Counted from the stretch's first letter, positions 43,347-52,597 are shown. The stretch: 64,000 nucleotides of DNA from Streptococcus tangpeifui (GCF_011038795.1 NZ_JAAKDU010000011.1:1-64000); one strand, 5' to 3'. Program-made: numbers and translations. The notes: generated by a model not told the origin, from the sequence alone.

Positions 43347-44016
43347 AAAATATCCAGTCACTTATGCCTTGCTGGCTCTTACTTTATTGGTCTTTTTAGC
43401 TCTGCAAATTATTTATTTTGGGAAATCTACGACTGGCCCAGCTATCTACCATTTCGGCGGTATGTTGGGCCGAGCAGTTCAGTACGACCACAAGCAAATC
43501 TGGCGTTTGATTTCCCCAATATTCGTCCATATCGGCTGGGAGCATCTAATTTTTAACGGCGTTACCCTCTACTTTGTCGGTCGCATCACTGAAGAGCTCT
43601 GGGGATCCGGAAAATTTTTCCTTCTCTACCTTTTAGCAGGGCTGATGGGAAATGCTGCTACCCTATTTTTTACACCGACCGTGGTTTCAGCAGGAGCATC
43701 AACCGCCCTCTTTGGACTCTTCGCAGCTATAGTCATTGTTGGCTATATCGGTAATAGCTCTGTTCTGAAACAAGTCGGCAACCAATTCTTAGTTTTAATT
43801 GCTCTTAATCTCGCTTTTAATTTGATGGATTTGATGTCAGGACATCCCAGTATAAGCCTCGTCGGGCACCTAGGGGGATTGGTAGGGGGAGCGCTTGTTG
43901 CCCTCTTTCTTCCTTTGAAACGCTATCGTTCTGGAATTCCTACTAGTTTGAAAATTACCGCTCTCATTGCTTATTTGGTCTTTTTCGTCGGCATGGTTCT
44001 CCTCTCAATTTTCTGA
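43330..44016 (+). CDS. Rhomboid-family intramembrane serine protease
   Basis: The 228-residue protein has seven hydrophobic helices. The rhomboid dyad is visible: serine in GASTALFGLF (GxSx motif, about residue 124) and histidine in GHLGGLVGG (about residue 179). The loop-1 motif WRLISPIFVHIGWEHLIFN is also present. It would cleave single-pass membrane proteins; the substrate is unknown. The ATG at 43330 lies inside the end of fau and follows AAAGGT, so the two are translationally coupled. Confidence 0.92.
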   Translation: MIKDFKKYPVTYALLALTLLVFLALQIIYFGKSTTGPAIYHFGGMLGRAVQYDHKQIWRLISPIFVHIGWEHLIFNGVTLYFVGRITEELWGSGKFFLLYLLAGLMGNAATLFFTPTVVSAGASTALFGLFAAIVIVGYIGNSSVLKQVGNQFLVLIALNLAFNLMDLMSGHPSISLVGHLGGLVGGALVALFLPLKRYRSGIPTSLKITALIAYLVFFVGMVLLSIF

Positions 44017-44077
44017 GTAACTAGGCAAGAATATTTATACCTTAACTAATAACACCAAGAAATTTATATAAAAAACA

Positions 44078-44812
44078 ATGAAATTTTTAATTCCTCCTGC
44101 AAAAGAAATGCGCACTCATTCTCAAGGTCATCACGTCTCCCTTCCAGACAAAAGCCAACCTATCCTAAAAATCTTGGCTCAAGTTAATCCATCAGAATTA
44201 GAAAAAATTTATAAGATCAAGTCCGATGCTGCAAAAATAGAAGCTCAGCACCTGACAGCTTTACAGAATGGAAAGGCACTTAGCTACCCAGCTTTAGAGC
44301 TTTTCAACGGTCTTATGTATCGTCAAATTGACAAAGACTTGACCAAACTTGATATTAAGTTTACAAGAGAGCATATTTTTATTACCTCTGCTTTCTATGG
44401 TATTATCAACGCTTTAGCTGATATCGCTGAACATCGCTTAGACTTCAACTGTAAAATCCAAGTCAATGGTCGATCTCTGAAAAACTACTGGCGACCTGTC
44501 TATGACGATTTCCTCAAGTCTATTATGAATAACGAACCCGTTATTTCCCTTCTATCGAGTGAATTTGAATCAGTTTTCTCACCTCAGTTAGCAAAATCAC
44601 TCATTAGAATTACTTTTCAAGAGGAAAGCGCTGGACAACTCAAGACTCATTCAACTATCTCCAAGAAAGGGCGTGGCCAGTTATTAAACCAGATTATCAA
44701 ACAAAAGATTCAAACGACTGAAGCATTGAAAACAGTAAATTTTTCTGGCTTCTCCTATCGCCAAGAACTTTCGACCGATCAGCATTTGGTTTTTATCAAA
44801 ACAGTCGAATAG
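44078..44812 (+). CDS. yaaA: Peroxide stress protein YaaA
   Basis: This 244-residue protein of the YaaA (UPF0246, DUF328) family is linked in E. coli to lowering free iron during peroxide stress and to DNA binding. It starts with the family signature MKFLIPPAKEM and has FNGLMYRQID and ITSAFYGIINALADI motifs in the middle, plus a basic helix-hairpin-helix-like C-terminal part (SKKGRGQLLNQIIKQKI). Length is normal. The ribosome binding site is weak. A strong bidirectional terminator follows. Confidence 0.92.
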   Translation: MKFLIPPAKEMRTHSQGHHVSLPDKSQPILKILAQVNPSELEKIYKIKSDAAKIEAQHLTALQNGKALSYPALELFNGLMYRQIDKDLTKLDIKFTREHIFITSAFYGIINALADIAEHRLDFNCKIQVNGRSLKNYWRPVYDDFLKSIMNNEPVISLLSSEFESVFSPQLAKSLIRITFQEESAGQLKTHSTISKKGRGQLLNQIIKQKIQTTEALKTVNFSGFSYRQELSTDQHLVFIKTVE

Positions 44813-44850
44813 AGTAAATCTTACCATTAAACCTTAATTGAATTTATAGT

Positions 44851-44885
44851 AAAAGCATAAAACTTCTTGAAAGTTTTATGCTTTT
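44851..44885. terminator. Bidirectional terminator yaaA / nrdG
   Basis: A perfect 15-bp stem (44851-44865 with 44871-44885) has A and T runs at its ends, between convergent genes. Confidence 0.9.
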
Positions 44886-44893
44886 ATTATAGT

Positions 44894-45508
44894 CTATATT
44901 AAATTATCTCGATTAACTTGTTCGTAAGTAACTTGCCCATCATTAAGCTTATCCCAGATAACAACTCGGTCTTGATCCAAGGATTTCTTGACATCAATAA
45001 TCCGTTGATTCGAAGAACCTCGGAACTGAAGCATTAAATTCTTCTTCGTGATATCGAAACGGCCATCTACCAAGATATCAATAAGATTCAACAATTCTAA
45101 CTTATCTGGCGTTTCCAACATGAGTTCTTCCCAGGTATAGCCTGTCCAAGACCAGATATCTTTTTCTGGTAACTCCTTGCGAATGCGCTTGACCAAGGGC
45201 AGTAAAATTCCTGTATTGAGGAAGGGTTCTCCACCGAGCAAAGTTAAACCTTGTACATAGGGTTGAGCCAGATCAGTCATGATTTGTTCTTCAAGCTCTT
45301 TTGTGTACGGAATACCTGCTCTAAATGACCAAGTTGCTGCATTATAACAGCCTTCGCAATGAAACATACAGCCACTTACATAAAGGGAGTTGCGTACGCC
45401 TTCTCCGTCCACAAAATTAAAGGCCTTATAATCAATAATCCGCCCTTGACTGAGCTCCTCTGATTTCCATTCACCCGGTTGGGGCGTATTCCATCTTTCT
45501 TCTACCAT
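44894..45508 (-). CDS. nrdG: Anaerobic ribonucleotide reductase activating protein
   Basis: NrdG is the radical-SAM activase that installs the glycyl radical on NrdD. The 204-residue protein has the iron-sulfur motif CMFHCEGC (about residues 47-54) and the SAM-binding LTLLGGEPFLN. Conserved YKAFNFVDGEGVR precedes the cluster. I prefer the ATG at 45508 (GGAG at 6 bp) over one four codons upstream with no site. It is the last gene of the anaerobic reductase cluster that begins with nrdD at 49744. Confidence 0.95.
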   Translation of the reverse strand: MVEERWNTPQPGEWKSEELSQGRIIDYKAFNFVDGEGVRNSLYVSGCMFHCEGCYNAATWSFRAGIPYTKELEEQIMTDLAQPYVQGLTLLGGEPFLNTGILLPLVKRIRKELPEKDIWSWTGYTWEELMLETPDKLELLNLIDILVDGRFDITKKNLMLQFRGSSNQRIIDVKKSLDQDRVVIWDKLNDGQVTYEQVNRDNLI

Positions 45509-45584
45509 ATTTTTCTCCATTGATTGGGTAGCAAACCGACTACCATCAGTTCTGATCTCCCACCTTTAATAATCACCCTGCTGA

Positions 45585-46076
45585 CTATTGAACCCAGTAG
45601 CGCTCCGTCCCTTCACGTACATCCTCCAAGACACCACCATTTGCCAAAATCACCGCACGACTGGCAAGATTCTTCTCGTTACAAGTGACAAGAATTTTAG
45701 TGATATTTTTAGAAATCGCTAGGTAGACACCTTGTTCTAGCATAGCCTTAGCATATCCTTTACCACGTTCTGAAGGTCGTACCGAGTAACCGATATGCCC
45801 ACCATGCTGAAGTAGATACTCATTTAAACGTAAGCGTAAATTCAAAAAACCAACTGCTTTTTCACCCTCAAAGCCAACAAGTTGAATGGTAGGTACCCAA
45901 CCTTCAGGGATATTCAATCCCATTTCTGCGTCGGCATTATTGAGCAACCAGTTTTCATAGTCAAAGTTTTCAGTATCCCAAAAGCCTCCGTCGTGGGCAG
46001 ACCTTGTCTCTTCAAACTCTTGCATCATGCCCAAAATCGTTGCTTTGTCGTCTAATGTTGGCCGTCTTAATTCCAT
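45585..46076 (-). CDS. GNAT-family N-acetyltransferase
   Basis: The 163-residue protein has the GNAT fold. The acetyl-CoA-binding motif A is GYSVRPSERGKGYAKAMLEQGVYLA (about residues 95-120), preceded by the beta strand of VGFLNLRLRLNEYL. Its substrate is unknown. A homologous acetyltransferase lies between nrdD and nrdG in pneumococci too, as I recall, so its place in this cluster is conserved. It lies 13 bp after the Gfo/Idh gene and 76 bp before nrdG. Confidence 0.88.
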   Translation of the reverse strand: MELRRPTLDDKATILGMMQEFEETRSAHDGGFWDTENFDYENWLLNNADAEMGLNIPEGWVPTIQLVGFEGEKAVGFLNLRLRLNEYLLQHGGHIGYSVRPSERGKGYAKAMLEQGVYLAISKNITKILVTCNEKNLASRAVILANGGVLEDVREGTERYWVQ

Positions 46077-46089
46077 AAAACCCTCATTC

Positions 46090-47025
46090 CTATAGTGGAA
46101 GTTTCACGTCTAAAATGCCACTTGCCTTATCCGCCTGATTGATTTGGTGGCAGAGATAATGACTGAGTAAACTGGTCTCTGGCGACACAGGATTTTCACC
46201 TGTATCAATCGCTTGCAAGAATGCCTCAATAATCGTCTCAAAACCACGTTTATAGAGGGTGGTATCCCAAGAAGTAAAGTTTTCCCGAGTCTGACGATTT
46301 TTTGTAAAAATAGTCAGTTCATCTAAATTTTCCAGATGATAAGTTGCTTGCGGTGTCTGCACTTCCATTACTTCCCGACGGCTGCCCGCTTGCAAATTCA
46401 TGCTAGCAATGATAGTCTCTTGGTCTGTCTGCAAGGTCACCGTTACTTGACTTAGCAAATTATCCTGCGTTACATGATAGTGAAACTGACCTGCCTGCAA
46501 TTGTCCATCTGCCAGATAAAGAGCTGTGTCTAGCGGATGAATGAAAAAATCAAACAACTTAAACTGCAATTCTCCCGGTCGATTGACATCATTCTTTTCG
46601 ACAACAATGCGACGTTTGTCTGCTAGCTCTGTCATTTTTAAAACCCTAGGTGCAAAACGACGATTAAAGCCCGTCATGAGAAAAGTACCCTGTTCATGCG
46701 CCAAATCATAAAGTGCCTGCGTCTCTGCAAAATTTTCAGTTAGGGGCTTATCCATATAAACTGGAATGCCCTTTTTCAAAAACTGCTGAGCGATTTCTTG
46801 GTGGGCGACGGTGGCGACATGGATAAAGACCCCATCCAAATCGACATCTAGCAAAGCCTCTAAGCTTTCATAGGTTTTAACCTGCTCTAAAAGACTCGCC
46901 ACCTGCTCCAAAACCGCTTGATTTCGAGTAAAAAGATGCCAGCATACACCCTCCAGCTGACGCATATAGGGTAAATACGCTTTCTGTGAAATGTCACCTA
47001 GACCAACAATCCCAATTTGCTTCAT
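46090..47025 (-). CDS. Gfo/Idh/MocA-family oxidoreductase
   Basis: This 311-residue NAD(P)-dependent dehydrogenase-like protein has an N-terminal Rossmann fold (IGIVGLGDISQKAYLPYM, about residues 3-20). The typical VFIHVATVAHQEIAQQFLKKGIPVYMDKPLTENFAETQ carries the EKP-like DKP motif, and a C-terminal alpha/beta domain follows. The sugar or amino-acid substrate cannot be told. AGGAG precedes two adjacent ATG codons (47028, 47025). It is separated from the 43-residue gene upstream by a terminator, so it may be a later insertion in the nrd cluster. Confidence 0.9.
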   Translation of the reverse strand: MKQIGIVGLGDISQKAYLPYMRQLEGVCWHLFTRNQAVLEQVASLLEQVKTYESLEALLDVDLDGVFIHVATVAHQEIAQQFLKKGIPVYMDKPLTENFAETQALYDLAHEQGTFLMTGFNRRFAPRVLKMTELADKRRIVVEKNDVNRPGELQFKLFDFFIHPLDTALYLADGQLQAGQFHYHVTQDNLLSQVTVTLQTDQETIIASMNLQAGSRREVMEVQTPQATYHLENLDELTIFTKNRQTRENFTSWDTTLYKRGFETIIEAFLQAIDTGENPVSPETSLLSHYLCHQINQADKASGILDVKLPL

Positions 47026-47042
47026 CATTATCTACTCCTGTT

Positions 47043-47073
47043 CAAAAAGGGGGAGTGGCACTGCCAAACTCCC
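47043..47073 (-). terminator. Terminator after the 43-aa gene
   Basis: A near-perfect stem, GGGAGT-GGCA / TGCC-ACTCCC (47051-47073), is followed on the minus strand by CCTTTTTG. It probably ends the nrdD transcript or reduces read-through into the Gfo/Idh gene. Confidence 0.7.
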
Positions 47074-47079
47074 ACCTGT

Positions 47080-47211
47080 TTATTTCTTTTTGCCTGCCTT
47101 TTTCAGCAATTCCTGCACACGCGCTTTTTTATCAGGTTTCACGACTGAGTTTTTCTCATGAAATCGGGTCACCTGCGCCTGTCCTTTATAGTCTAGCTGA
47201 TACTTTCCCAT
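47080..47211 (-). CDS. Conserved small basic protein of the nrdD cluster (43 aa)
   Basis: The 43-residue protein begins MGKYQLDYKGQAQVTRFHEK and ends in a lysine-rich helix, KARVQELLKKAGKKK. A similar small protein follows nrdD in pneumococcus and other streptococci, as I recall, which supports translation. It has no known domain and no membrane segment. It sits 21 bp after the IreB-like gene and just before a terminator. The ribosome binding site is not strong, so coupling to the preceding gene is plausible. Confidence 0.75.
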   Translation of the reverse strand: MGKYQLDYKGQAQVTRFHEKNSVVKPDKKARVQELLKKAGKKK

Positions 47212-47232
47212 ATACAGGTTTCTTACCTTTCC

Positions 47233-47511
47233 TTATTCTGAAATCAGTGATTTTTCCTGTAAATAATAACGTACTAACTCATCAACAATTTCATCGGGAT
47301 GATGGCGCCGAATGTTATTGCGAGCATTATTATGACGAGGAATATAAGCTGGGTCACCACTGAGAATATATCCGACAATTTGATTAACGGCATCATAACC
47401 AATCTCATTCAGCGAACGAGAAACCAACATCAGATCATCCTTCAAGGTATTGGCATCCTCATCTAGTTTGAATAAAACTGTATCAGTAGTAAAATTCTTG
47501 TCTTCTGCCAT
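47233..47511 (-). CDS. IreB-like protein (UPF0297 paralogue)
   Basis: The 92-residue protein is clearly related to the IreB encoded at 52597-52863 in this window. Both share RSLN..GY..[VI]NQIVGY[VI]LSGDPAY[VI]PR.N.ARN.IR and DEIV[ED]ELVR[FY]YL. IreB is a small phosphoprotein substrate of the PASTA Ser/Thr kinase in enterococci. The N-terminal pair of threonines is kept (FTTDTV here, FTDETV in IreB), so phosphorylation is possible. The start MAEDKNF at 47511 lies 26 bp after the nrdD stop. An IreB paralogue in the anaerobic reductase cluster is unusual in my experience. Confidence 0.88.
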   Translation of the reverse strand: MAEDKNFTTDTVLFKLDEDANTLKDDLMLVSRSLNEIGYDAVNQIVGYILSGDPAYIPRHNNARNNIRRHHPDEIVDELVRYYLQEKSLISE

Positions 47512-47536
47512 CCTAGCCTTGCTCCTTCTATCTATT

Positions 47537-49744
47537 TTAATCTTTGTGGCGACCAGGGTTTTGAATGGTTGAACCATTCATGTGCTTAACACGGGCGGAA
47601 ATTTCCTTGTGGCGACCATTAACCATTGGCCGAGCTTGAGGATTCCCTAGGTAACCACAAGTCCGTTTAACGACATCGACGGTCTTAGGATCGGTATTGC
47701 CACAGTTTGGGCACATAAAGCCACGTTCTGTTGGAGTAAAATCCCCTTCAAAGCCACATTCATAGCATTTATCAATTGGCGTATTGGTGCCAAGATAGCC
47801 CACACGGTCATAGGCATAGTCCCAAACGGCTTCTAAGGCCTTAGGGTTTTGTTGCAGAACAGGATATTCACAATAATGAATGAAGCCACCAGAGGCTCCT
47901 AGTTCTGGATAGTCTTTTTCGAAATCCAATTTTTCAAATGGAGTTGGATTCTTACGAACATCATAGTGGAAGGAATTGGTATAGTATTCCTTATCGGTAA
48001 TATCCTTGACTTTACCAAATTTCTCAGTATCCAAACGGCAAAAGCGATCAGTTAAGCTTTCTGATGGTGTTGAATAAATTGAAAAATGATAATCATATTC
48101 ATCTGACCAAGTCTCGACCAACTTTTTCATTTGCCGGATAATATTCTTAGTGAATTCCTTAGCTTCTGGATTACCTTCCCACTGACCGCCATAGAATACA
48201 GTTGCTACCTCATAAAGACCGATATAACCCAGAGAAACAGTTGCCCTGCGGTGCTTGAAGAGGTCATCAACATTGCCAGTCTTACTCAAACGTTTGCCAA
48301 AGGCACCGTATTGATAGAGAATTGGAGCATTAGCTGGACTGGCTTCTTTAACCCGCTCTACACGATAAACCAGAGCATCCTTAGCAATCTGCATCCGCTC
48401 TGCAAAAATATTCCAGAACTTATCCATATCTCCTTGGGATTCTAAGGCAATCCTTGGCAGATTCACCGTAACCACACCTAGGTTCATCCGGCCAGAATTT
48501 ACTTCTTGGCCATTTTCGTCTTTCCATCCTTGAAGGAAAGAACGACACCCCATAGGAGCCTTAAAGGATCCGGTCAAATCAATGATTTTATCGTAGGACA
48601 GAACATCTGGATACATACGTTTAGTGGCACATTCCAGAGCCAGTTGTTTAATATCGTAGTTAGGTGTGCCTGGTTCTAGATTAAGACCTCGCTTGAGAGT
48701 GAAAATCAACTTAGGAAAAATCGCTGTGCGGTGCTCACTCCCTAGACCCTTGATGCGAATTTGTAAAATGGCCTTTTGAATTTCCCGTTCAAACCAATTT
48801 GTTCCTAAACCAAAGCCTAATGATGTAAATGGTGTTTGCCCGTTTGACGTAAAGAGCGTATTGATTTCATATTCAAGACTCTGCATAGCATCATAGATGT
48901 CCTTTTTGGTCTTGGTCCGAGCATAATCTTCTTGCTTGCCCTCAGCCACCCATTCCTTGGCATCTCTGAGATGTTTTTGATAGTTAAGCTGGGCATAAGG
49001 GGCTAAAAATTCATCAATTCGATCAGCTGTACAACCGCCATATTGACTAGAAGCGACGTTAGCAATGATTTGGGAAATCTGTGCAGTCGCTGTCTGGATA
49101 GATTTAGGGCTTTCAACTTCGGCATTCCCAATCTTAAAGCCATTGGCCAACATACCCTTGAAGTCAATCAAGCAGCAGTTGGTCATTGGCGTATAAGGGC
49201 TATAGTCCAAATCATGGAAGTGGATATCCCCTTTTTGATGAGCATTGGCGACATGAGGCGGCAACATTTTCAGGCCAATGGACTTTCCAACAATCCCAGC
49301 TGTCAAATCCCTTTGCGTATTAAAAACATCACTGTCCTTATTAGCATTTTCATTGACAACTGTTTGGTCCTTGTTGATCAACTTATCAATAGTAAAGTTG
49401 ATATCTGTCGCTTGCGAACGAGCAAAATCCCTCTGGGTACGGTAATTAATGTACTCTTGAGCAATCGCATATTCGTTAGCATTGAGCAGTTCATGCTCAA
49501 CAATGCTCTGAATCTCGTAAATCTTGATATCAGCCATGAAACGATTAGCAATTTCTGCTACGATACGGTCACAAATGCCTTTTAATTTTGCCTCCATCAA
49601 TGGTGACAATTCTGAAACATTTTGACTAGCCTTGAGCAGTGCTTGATAAATCTTATCGCTGTCGAACTGAACACGGCGGCCATCACGTTTAATAACTGTG
49701 ATTTCAGGATCTGTTACGATAAATTCTTTTTCCAATGTAATCAT
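47537..49744 (-). CDS. nrdD: Anaerobic ribonucleoside-triphosphate reductase
   Basis: NrdD reduces ribonucleoside triphosphates to deoxy forms without oxygen. The 735-residue protein has the N-terminal ATP-cone (about 10-100: [26 protein letters not shown]), the catalytic barrel and the zinc site CYECGF...CPNCG. The glycyl radical loop [13 protein letters not shown] has Gly at about 697. GAGGTGG precedes the ATG at 49744; an upstream in-frame ATG overlaps the promoter. Two NrdR boxes and an extended -10 promoter lie just upstream, so it is repressed by NrdR when dATP is plentiful. Confidence 0.97.
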   Translation of the reverse strand: MITLEKEFIVTDPEITVIKRDGRRVQFDSDKIYQALLKASQNVSELSPLMEAKLKGICDRIVAEIANRFMADIKIYEIQSIVEHELLNANEYAIAQEYINYRTQRDFARSQATDINFTIDKLINKDQTVVNENANKDSDVFNTQRDLTAGIVGKSIGLKMLPPHVANAHQKGDIHFHDLDYSPYTPMTNCCLIDFKGMLANGFKIGNAEVESPKSIQTATAQISQIIANVASSQYGGCTADRIDEFLAPYAQLNYQKHLRDAKEWVAEGKQEDYARTKTKKDIYDAMQSLEYEINTLFTSNGQTPFTSLGFGLGTNWFEREIQKAILQIRIKGLGSEHRTAIFPKLIFTLKRGLNLEPGTPNYDIKQLALECATKRMYPDVLSYDKIIDLTGSFKAPMGCRSFLQGWKDENGQEVNSGRMNLGVVTVNLPRIALESQGDMDKFWNIFAERMQIAKDALVYRVERVKEASPANAPILYQYGAFGKRLSKTGNVDDLFKHRRATVSLGYIGLYEVATVFYGGQWEGNPEAKEFTKNIIRQMKKLVETWSDEYDYHFSIYSTPSESLTDRFCRLDTEKFGKVKDITDKEYYTNSFHYDVRKNPTPFEKLDFEKDYPELGASGGFIHYCEYPVLQQNPKALEAVWDYAYDRVGYLGTNTPIDKCYECGFEGDFTPTERGFMCPNCGNTDPKTVDVVKRTCGYLGNPQARPMVNGRHKEISARVKHMNGSTIQNPGRHKD

Positions 49745-49763
49745 TATTTCCACCTCGCAGTCC

Positions 49764-49769
49764 ATTATA
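49764..49769 (-). promoter_or_regulatory. nrdD promoter -10 box
   Basis: TATAAT with an upstream TG (extended -10) lies 20 bp before nrdD. The -35 TTGATT, 16 bp away, overlaps the proximal NrdR box. Confidence 0.7.
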
Positions 49770-49786
49770 ACACAAGGCAAAAAAAA

Positions 49787-49833
49787 ATCAACATGTTGTG
49801 GTGTATTTTTTAGACAGACACAATATATTGATT
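49787..49833 (-). promoter_or_regulatory. Paired NrdR boxes upstream of nrdD
   Basis: Core CAACATGTTG (49789-49798) and core CAATATATTG (49821-49830) are 32 bp apart. Tandem boxes matching acaCwAtATaTwGtgt about three helical turns apart are the standard NrdR site. The distal box matches almost exactly. Confidence 0.8.
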
Positions 49834-49845
49834 TTATGAATGAAA

Positions 49846-51453
49846 TTACTTTTTTTGATAAATCTTGAAATGATCTGCATTTTCTAGGGAAACTTGCTTA
49901 TAACTGGACTTCAACAGTCGCGAAATTTCTTTGGGCAGCTCCTGAGATTTATCCACTACAATAAATTTGGCCTGAGCCTGTAAAATATCATCATTTCGCT
50001 TCTGACTATTGTCACTTCCAACAGTGTTTACCGTTGGGTTAGGAAATTGTGAAATTGACTGCAATCCAGAATCCAAATAGATTTTAGGAGATTGATCCCA
50101 AACGTAAATGCTAGTCTTACTACTAGAGTTTTCTTGCAAGTAACGAGAAATCGCACTGCGTTCTCTATTCATACCTAGTGATAAGACACCAAGCAAAATT
50201 GGAGCCAAGATACCTGCTACCATAACTAAGATTGGTAGCTGGAAATGACGTTTGGCAAAAATGCTCCAATAGCTCCCCGCCAATTCACGGTTGCGTTTGC
50301 GGCGATGAGCTCCTCTTGTGCTTTTAGTTTCTTGACCAGCCTGCTCATTAATCGTATCACTAATCACTAGAGCTGTTAAAATCAAGCCAAAAGGCAGAGC
50401 TAAGAGGAGAGAAAAAACGTAATAAGTCTGCGAAAAAATACCAACCAGTAAAGTTATAATTAGGTTGAAGAAAACCAACCATTTCACCGTTTTAAATTGT
50501 AGAACGCGTCCTAAGTGTCCAAAGAAACCAAAGAGCCCTAAGAGCAAACCTGAAGCTGATAGAACTAGGATTTGATAAGGGAGGGTGATTAAGAGAGAGT
50601 CCTTGGCCAGAGCAAAGACTTTAAAGTTATAGAAGAGAGCTTGGGAAATATAAGCTGGTAAATTTCCCATATTGAGGACAAAATAACCAACTGTGTAGTA
50701 GACCAGAATAGCTCCAAAAATCATACAGAGTAACTGATAGATACCACGCGCAATGTGACGCTGCAGTAAATTATAGATGCCAATAATAATAAAAGAGAGT
50801 ACCCAAAAAATTAAACTGCGAGGGTCAATTAAGGCCGCTAGGGTGCCAAAAAAACCATAAATGATAAAGGCTTCATCATTAATATGACCCGCAAAATATT
50901 TGGTGAGAAACCAAAGGGCATTGAGAATAAAGGGATAGGCCCACTGAATGGGATAGAGACCACCAAAACCTAACGCTATATTGAGTAGGTAAAAAATCAC
51001 GGTGAAAGTTATACCTAGGCCTTTTTTTTCTGTCAAGAAACTGATAATTTTATAGAAATAAATCCCTGACATATAGAAGGCCAGAAACTCGATAATCATC
51101 AACCAGAAACTTGAACCCAGAAAATAACTGAAAGCAATAATGACATAGAAGAGGAAGCCACCTGTTGCAAACGTATTTAGATAAGGGAGATGTCCCTGAC
51201 TCATCATCTGCCCAGTATAGAGATGAACCATCTGAGTTGGATTAGCAAAATTCGTCAACAAGGGATTGGCAACGGAACTTAAAGCCATTATTAAACTCAA
51301 AATCAAAATGTAAAAGCGGTGCGACCCATCTAAATCAATTTTATACGTTTGGCTATCTGTGCTAGTGTGCGTAGCTTGTTTTTCTACTTCTTTAACTTCT
51401 CCCTGCTGTCGGCGGCTATACTTTGGTAACTCTTGATCTTGTTTTTCTGCCAC
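49846..51453 (-). CDS. Polytopic membrane protein of unknown function
   Basis: This 535-residue protein has a charged cytoplasmic N terminus (about 50 residues) and about eleven hydrophobic helices between residues 55 and 430, interrupted by a basic loop (RGAHRRKRNREL). A final extracytoplasmic domain of about 110 residues ends in SLENADHFKIYQKK. The helix layout with a C-terminal outer domain recalls GT-C glycosyltransferase-like proteins, but I cannot name the family. GTG at 51453 with AAGGAG at 8 bp is preferred over an ATG ten codons earlier. It appears monocistronic. Confidence 0.8.
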   Translation of the reverse strand: MAEKQDQELPKYSRRQQGEVKEVEKQATHTSTDSQTYKIDLDGSHRFYILILSLIMALSSVANPLLTNFANPTQMVHLYTGQMMSQGHLPYLNTFATGGFLFYVIIAFSYFLGSSFWLMIIEFLAFYMSGIYFYKIISFLTEKKGLGITFTVIFYLLNIALGFGGLYPIQWAYPFILNALWFLTKYFAGHINDEAFIIYGFFGTLAALIDPRSLIFWVLSFIIIGIYNLLQRHIARGIYQLLCMIFGAILVYYTVGYFVLNMGNLPAYISQALFYNFKVFALAKDSLLITLPYQILVLSASGLLLGLFGFFGHLGRVLQFKTVKWLVFFNLIITLLVGIFSQTYYVFSLLLALPFGLILTALVISDTINEQAGQETKSTRGAHRRKRNRELAGSYWSIFAKRHFQLPILVMVAGILAPILLGVLSLGMNRERSAISRYLQENSSSKTSIYVWDQSPKIYLDSGLQSISQFPNPTVNTVGSDNSQKRNDDILQAQAKFIVVDKSQELPKEISRLLKSSYKQVSLENADHFKIYQKK

Positions 51454-51628
51454 TAGAATCTCCTTTTTATTATACGAGGGCATCTAAAAAGCAGAACAGT
51501 CGAGAAAGTTTAGTTAGGAAGGGACTCTCCTGAATGAATCCTACCTGCTTTACTTAGAAAGCAGACATCTCTAAAGTTCTATACTCAAGGCCCAAATCAG
51601 TTTATTTTTCTTTCTAGTATATCAGAAT

Positions 51629-51754
51629 TTACTCTTTAGTCAATTTTCTAAGGATACGAGCGTAGGTCAAAATATCCCTAAAACAATGCAATTTGCTCCC
51701 TTGATAAGTGGCTAAAAATTTCTGCTCTGCCTGTGTCAAATCCTTTACTTGCAT
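51629..51754 (-). CDS. Small protein, 41 aa
   Basis: The frame starts MQVKDLTQAEQKFLATYQGS and ends with a basic helix, RILRKLTKE. It has a very good ribosome binding site (GGAGG, 6 bp spacing) and a TAA stop. It is amphipathic and has no signal peptide. I do not recognise it. It lies between the membrane protein and the DUF1292 gene on the same strand. The strong site and clean frame are the only support. Confidence 0.55.
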   Translation of the reverse strand: MQVKDLTQAEQKFLATYQGSKLHCFRDILTYARILRKLTKE

Positions 51755-51807
51755 AACATTCCTCCACCTGTTTATCCGTAAAGGTAGAAGAAAATTTCAA
51801 GACAAAA

Positions 51808-51845
51808 CAATAGGGCCGACCCTCAAAGGTTGCCCTGTTTATTAT
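51808..51845 (-). terminator. Terminator after the DUF1292 gene
   Basis: AAACAGGGC pairs with GCCCTATTGTTT (two-base bulge) and is followed by TTTTG on the minus strand, just after the ireB-ruvX-DUF1292 unit. Confidence 0.55.
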
Positions 51846-51863
51846 ATATAGCCGGCAAGATAC

Positions 51864-52163
51864 CTATTCTTCATCAAGAAAGCTATTAAAGACTTCTTCA
51901 ATCATATCCCACTCAGCATCAGATTCTTCTGGGATCGGTTGCAAATCGCCTTCTGTACCATCTTCATTCTCTGTAAATGAATAAGCTTGAATTTCAATTT
52001 CACCATTGTCATCCTCTTGTGCGCCAGCTGGTACTAAAAGAACATAGTTTTTACCAAATTCTTCACGGCCATCAATGGTCAAAAGAATTTCAAACAAGGT
52101 TTCATTTCCGTGTTCATCAACAAGAGTGATTACCTCGTGATCATGATTGTGTTCATGTGCCAT
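51864..52163 (-). CDS. DUF1292 family protein (UPF0473)
   Basis: The 99-residue, very acidic protein begins with a His-rich stretch ([14 protein letters not shown]). The DUF1292 core follows: [27 protein letters not shown] ... [11 protein letters not shown]. It is always found as the third gene after ireB and ruvX in Firmicutes (yrzB cluster). Function unknown. It lies 14 bp after ruvX. Confidence 0.95.
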   Translation of the reverse strand: MAHEHNHDHEVITLVDEHGNETLFEILLTIDGREEFGKNYVLLVPAGAQEDDNGEIEIQAYSFTENEDGTEGDLQPIPEESDAEWDMIEEVFNSFLDEE

Positions 52164-52177
52164 ATCTCTTCTCTCCT

Positions 52178-52597
52178 CTAAAACATACGATCTAAATAAT
52201 TTTGTAGAATCAGCTGGGCTGCTAGTTTATCAATAACTTTTTTGCGTTTGCCTCGGCTGACATCTGCCTGCTCAACCAGCATCCGTTCTGCCTGAACAGT
52301 CGTTAGGCGTTCATCTTGATACTCCACTGGAAGGCCAAATAAGTCGGCAATCTTTTTCCCATAAATCTGACTAGCCTCAACGCGGGGCCCGCTAGTATTA
52401 TTCATATTCTTAGGCAAACCAACAACAAATTTCTCAACCTTGTATTGTTTGACCAGCTCTTCCAAGCGCTCGAAACCAAATTCTTCCTTAGCTTCATTGA
52501 TCGGAATAATTTCCAAGCCCTGAGCCGTAAATCCAAGTGGATCGCTGATAGCAACGCCGACCGTCTTAGATCCAACGTCTAATCCCATCAATCTCAT
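52178..52597 (-). CDS. ruvX: Holliday junction resolvase-like protein RuvX/YqgF
   Basis: This 139-residue RNase H-fold nuclease has been linked to Holliday junction resolution and to pre-16S rRNA 5' processing. Signatures are the N-terminal [20 protein letters not shown] (catalytic Asp), [15 protein letters not shown] and the [15 protein letters not shown] acidic motif. It overlaps the ireB stop by one base and precedes DUF1292, the standard operon. Confidence 0.95.
   Translation of the reverse strand: MRLMGLDVGSKTVGVAISDPLGFTAQGLEIIPINEAKEEFGFERLEELVKQYKVEKFVVGLPKNMNNTSGPRVEASQIYGKKIADLFGLPVEYQDERLTTVQAERMLVEQADVSRGKRKKVIDKLAAQLILQNYLDRMF

Noticed and set aside
47051..47073. Hairpin after the 43-aa gene as a riboswitch or leader of the Gfo/Idh gene
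   Set aside because: A short simple stem with a following T run is better explained as an intrinsic terminator.
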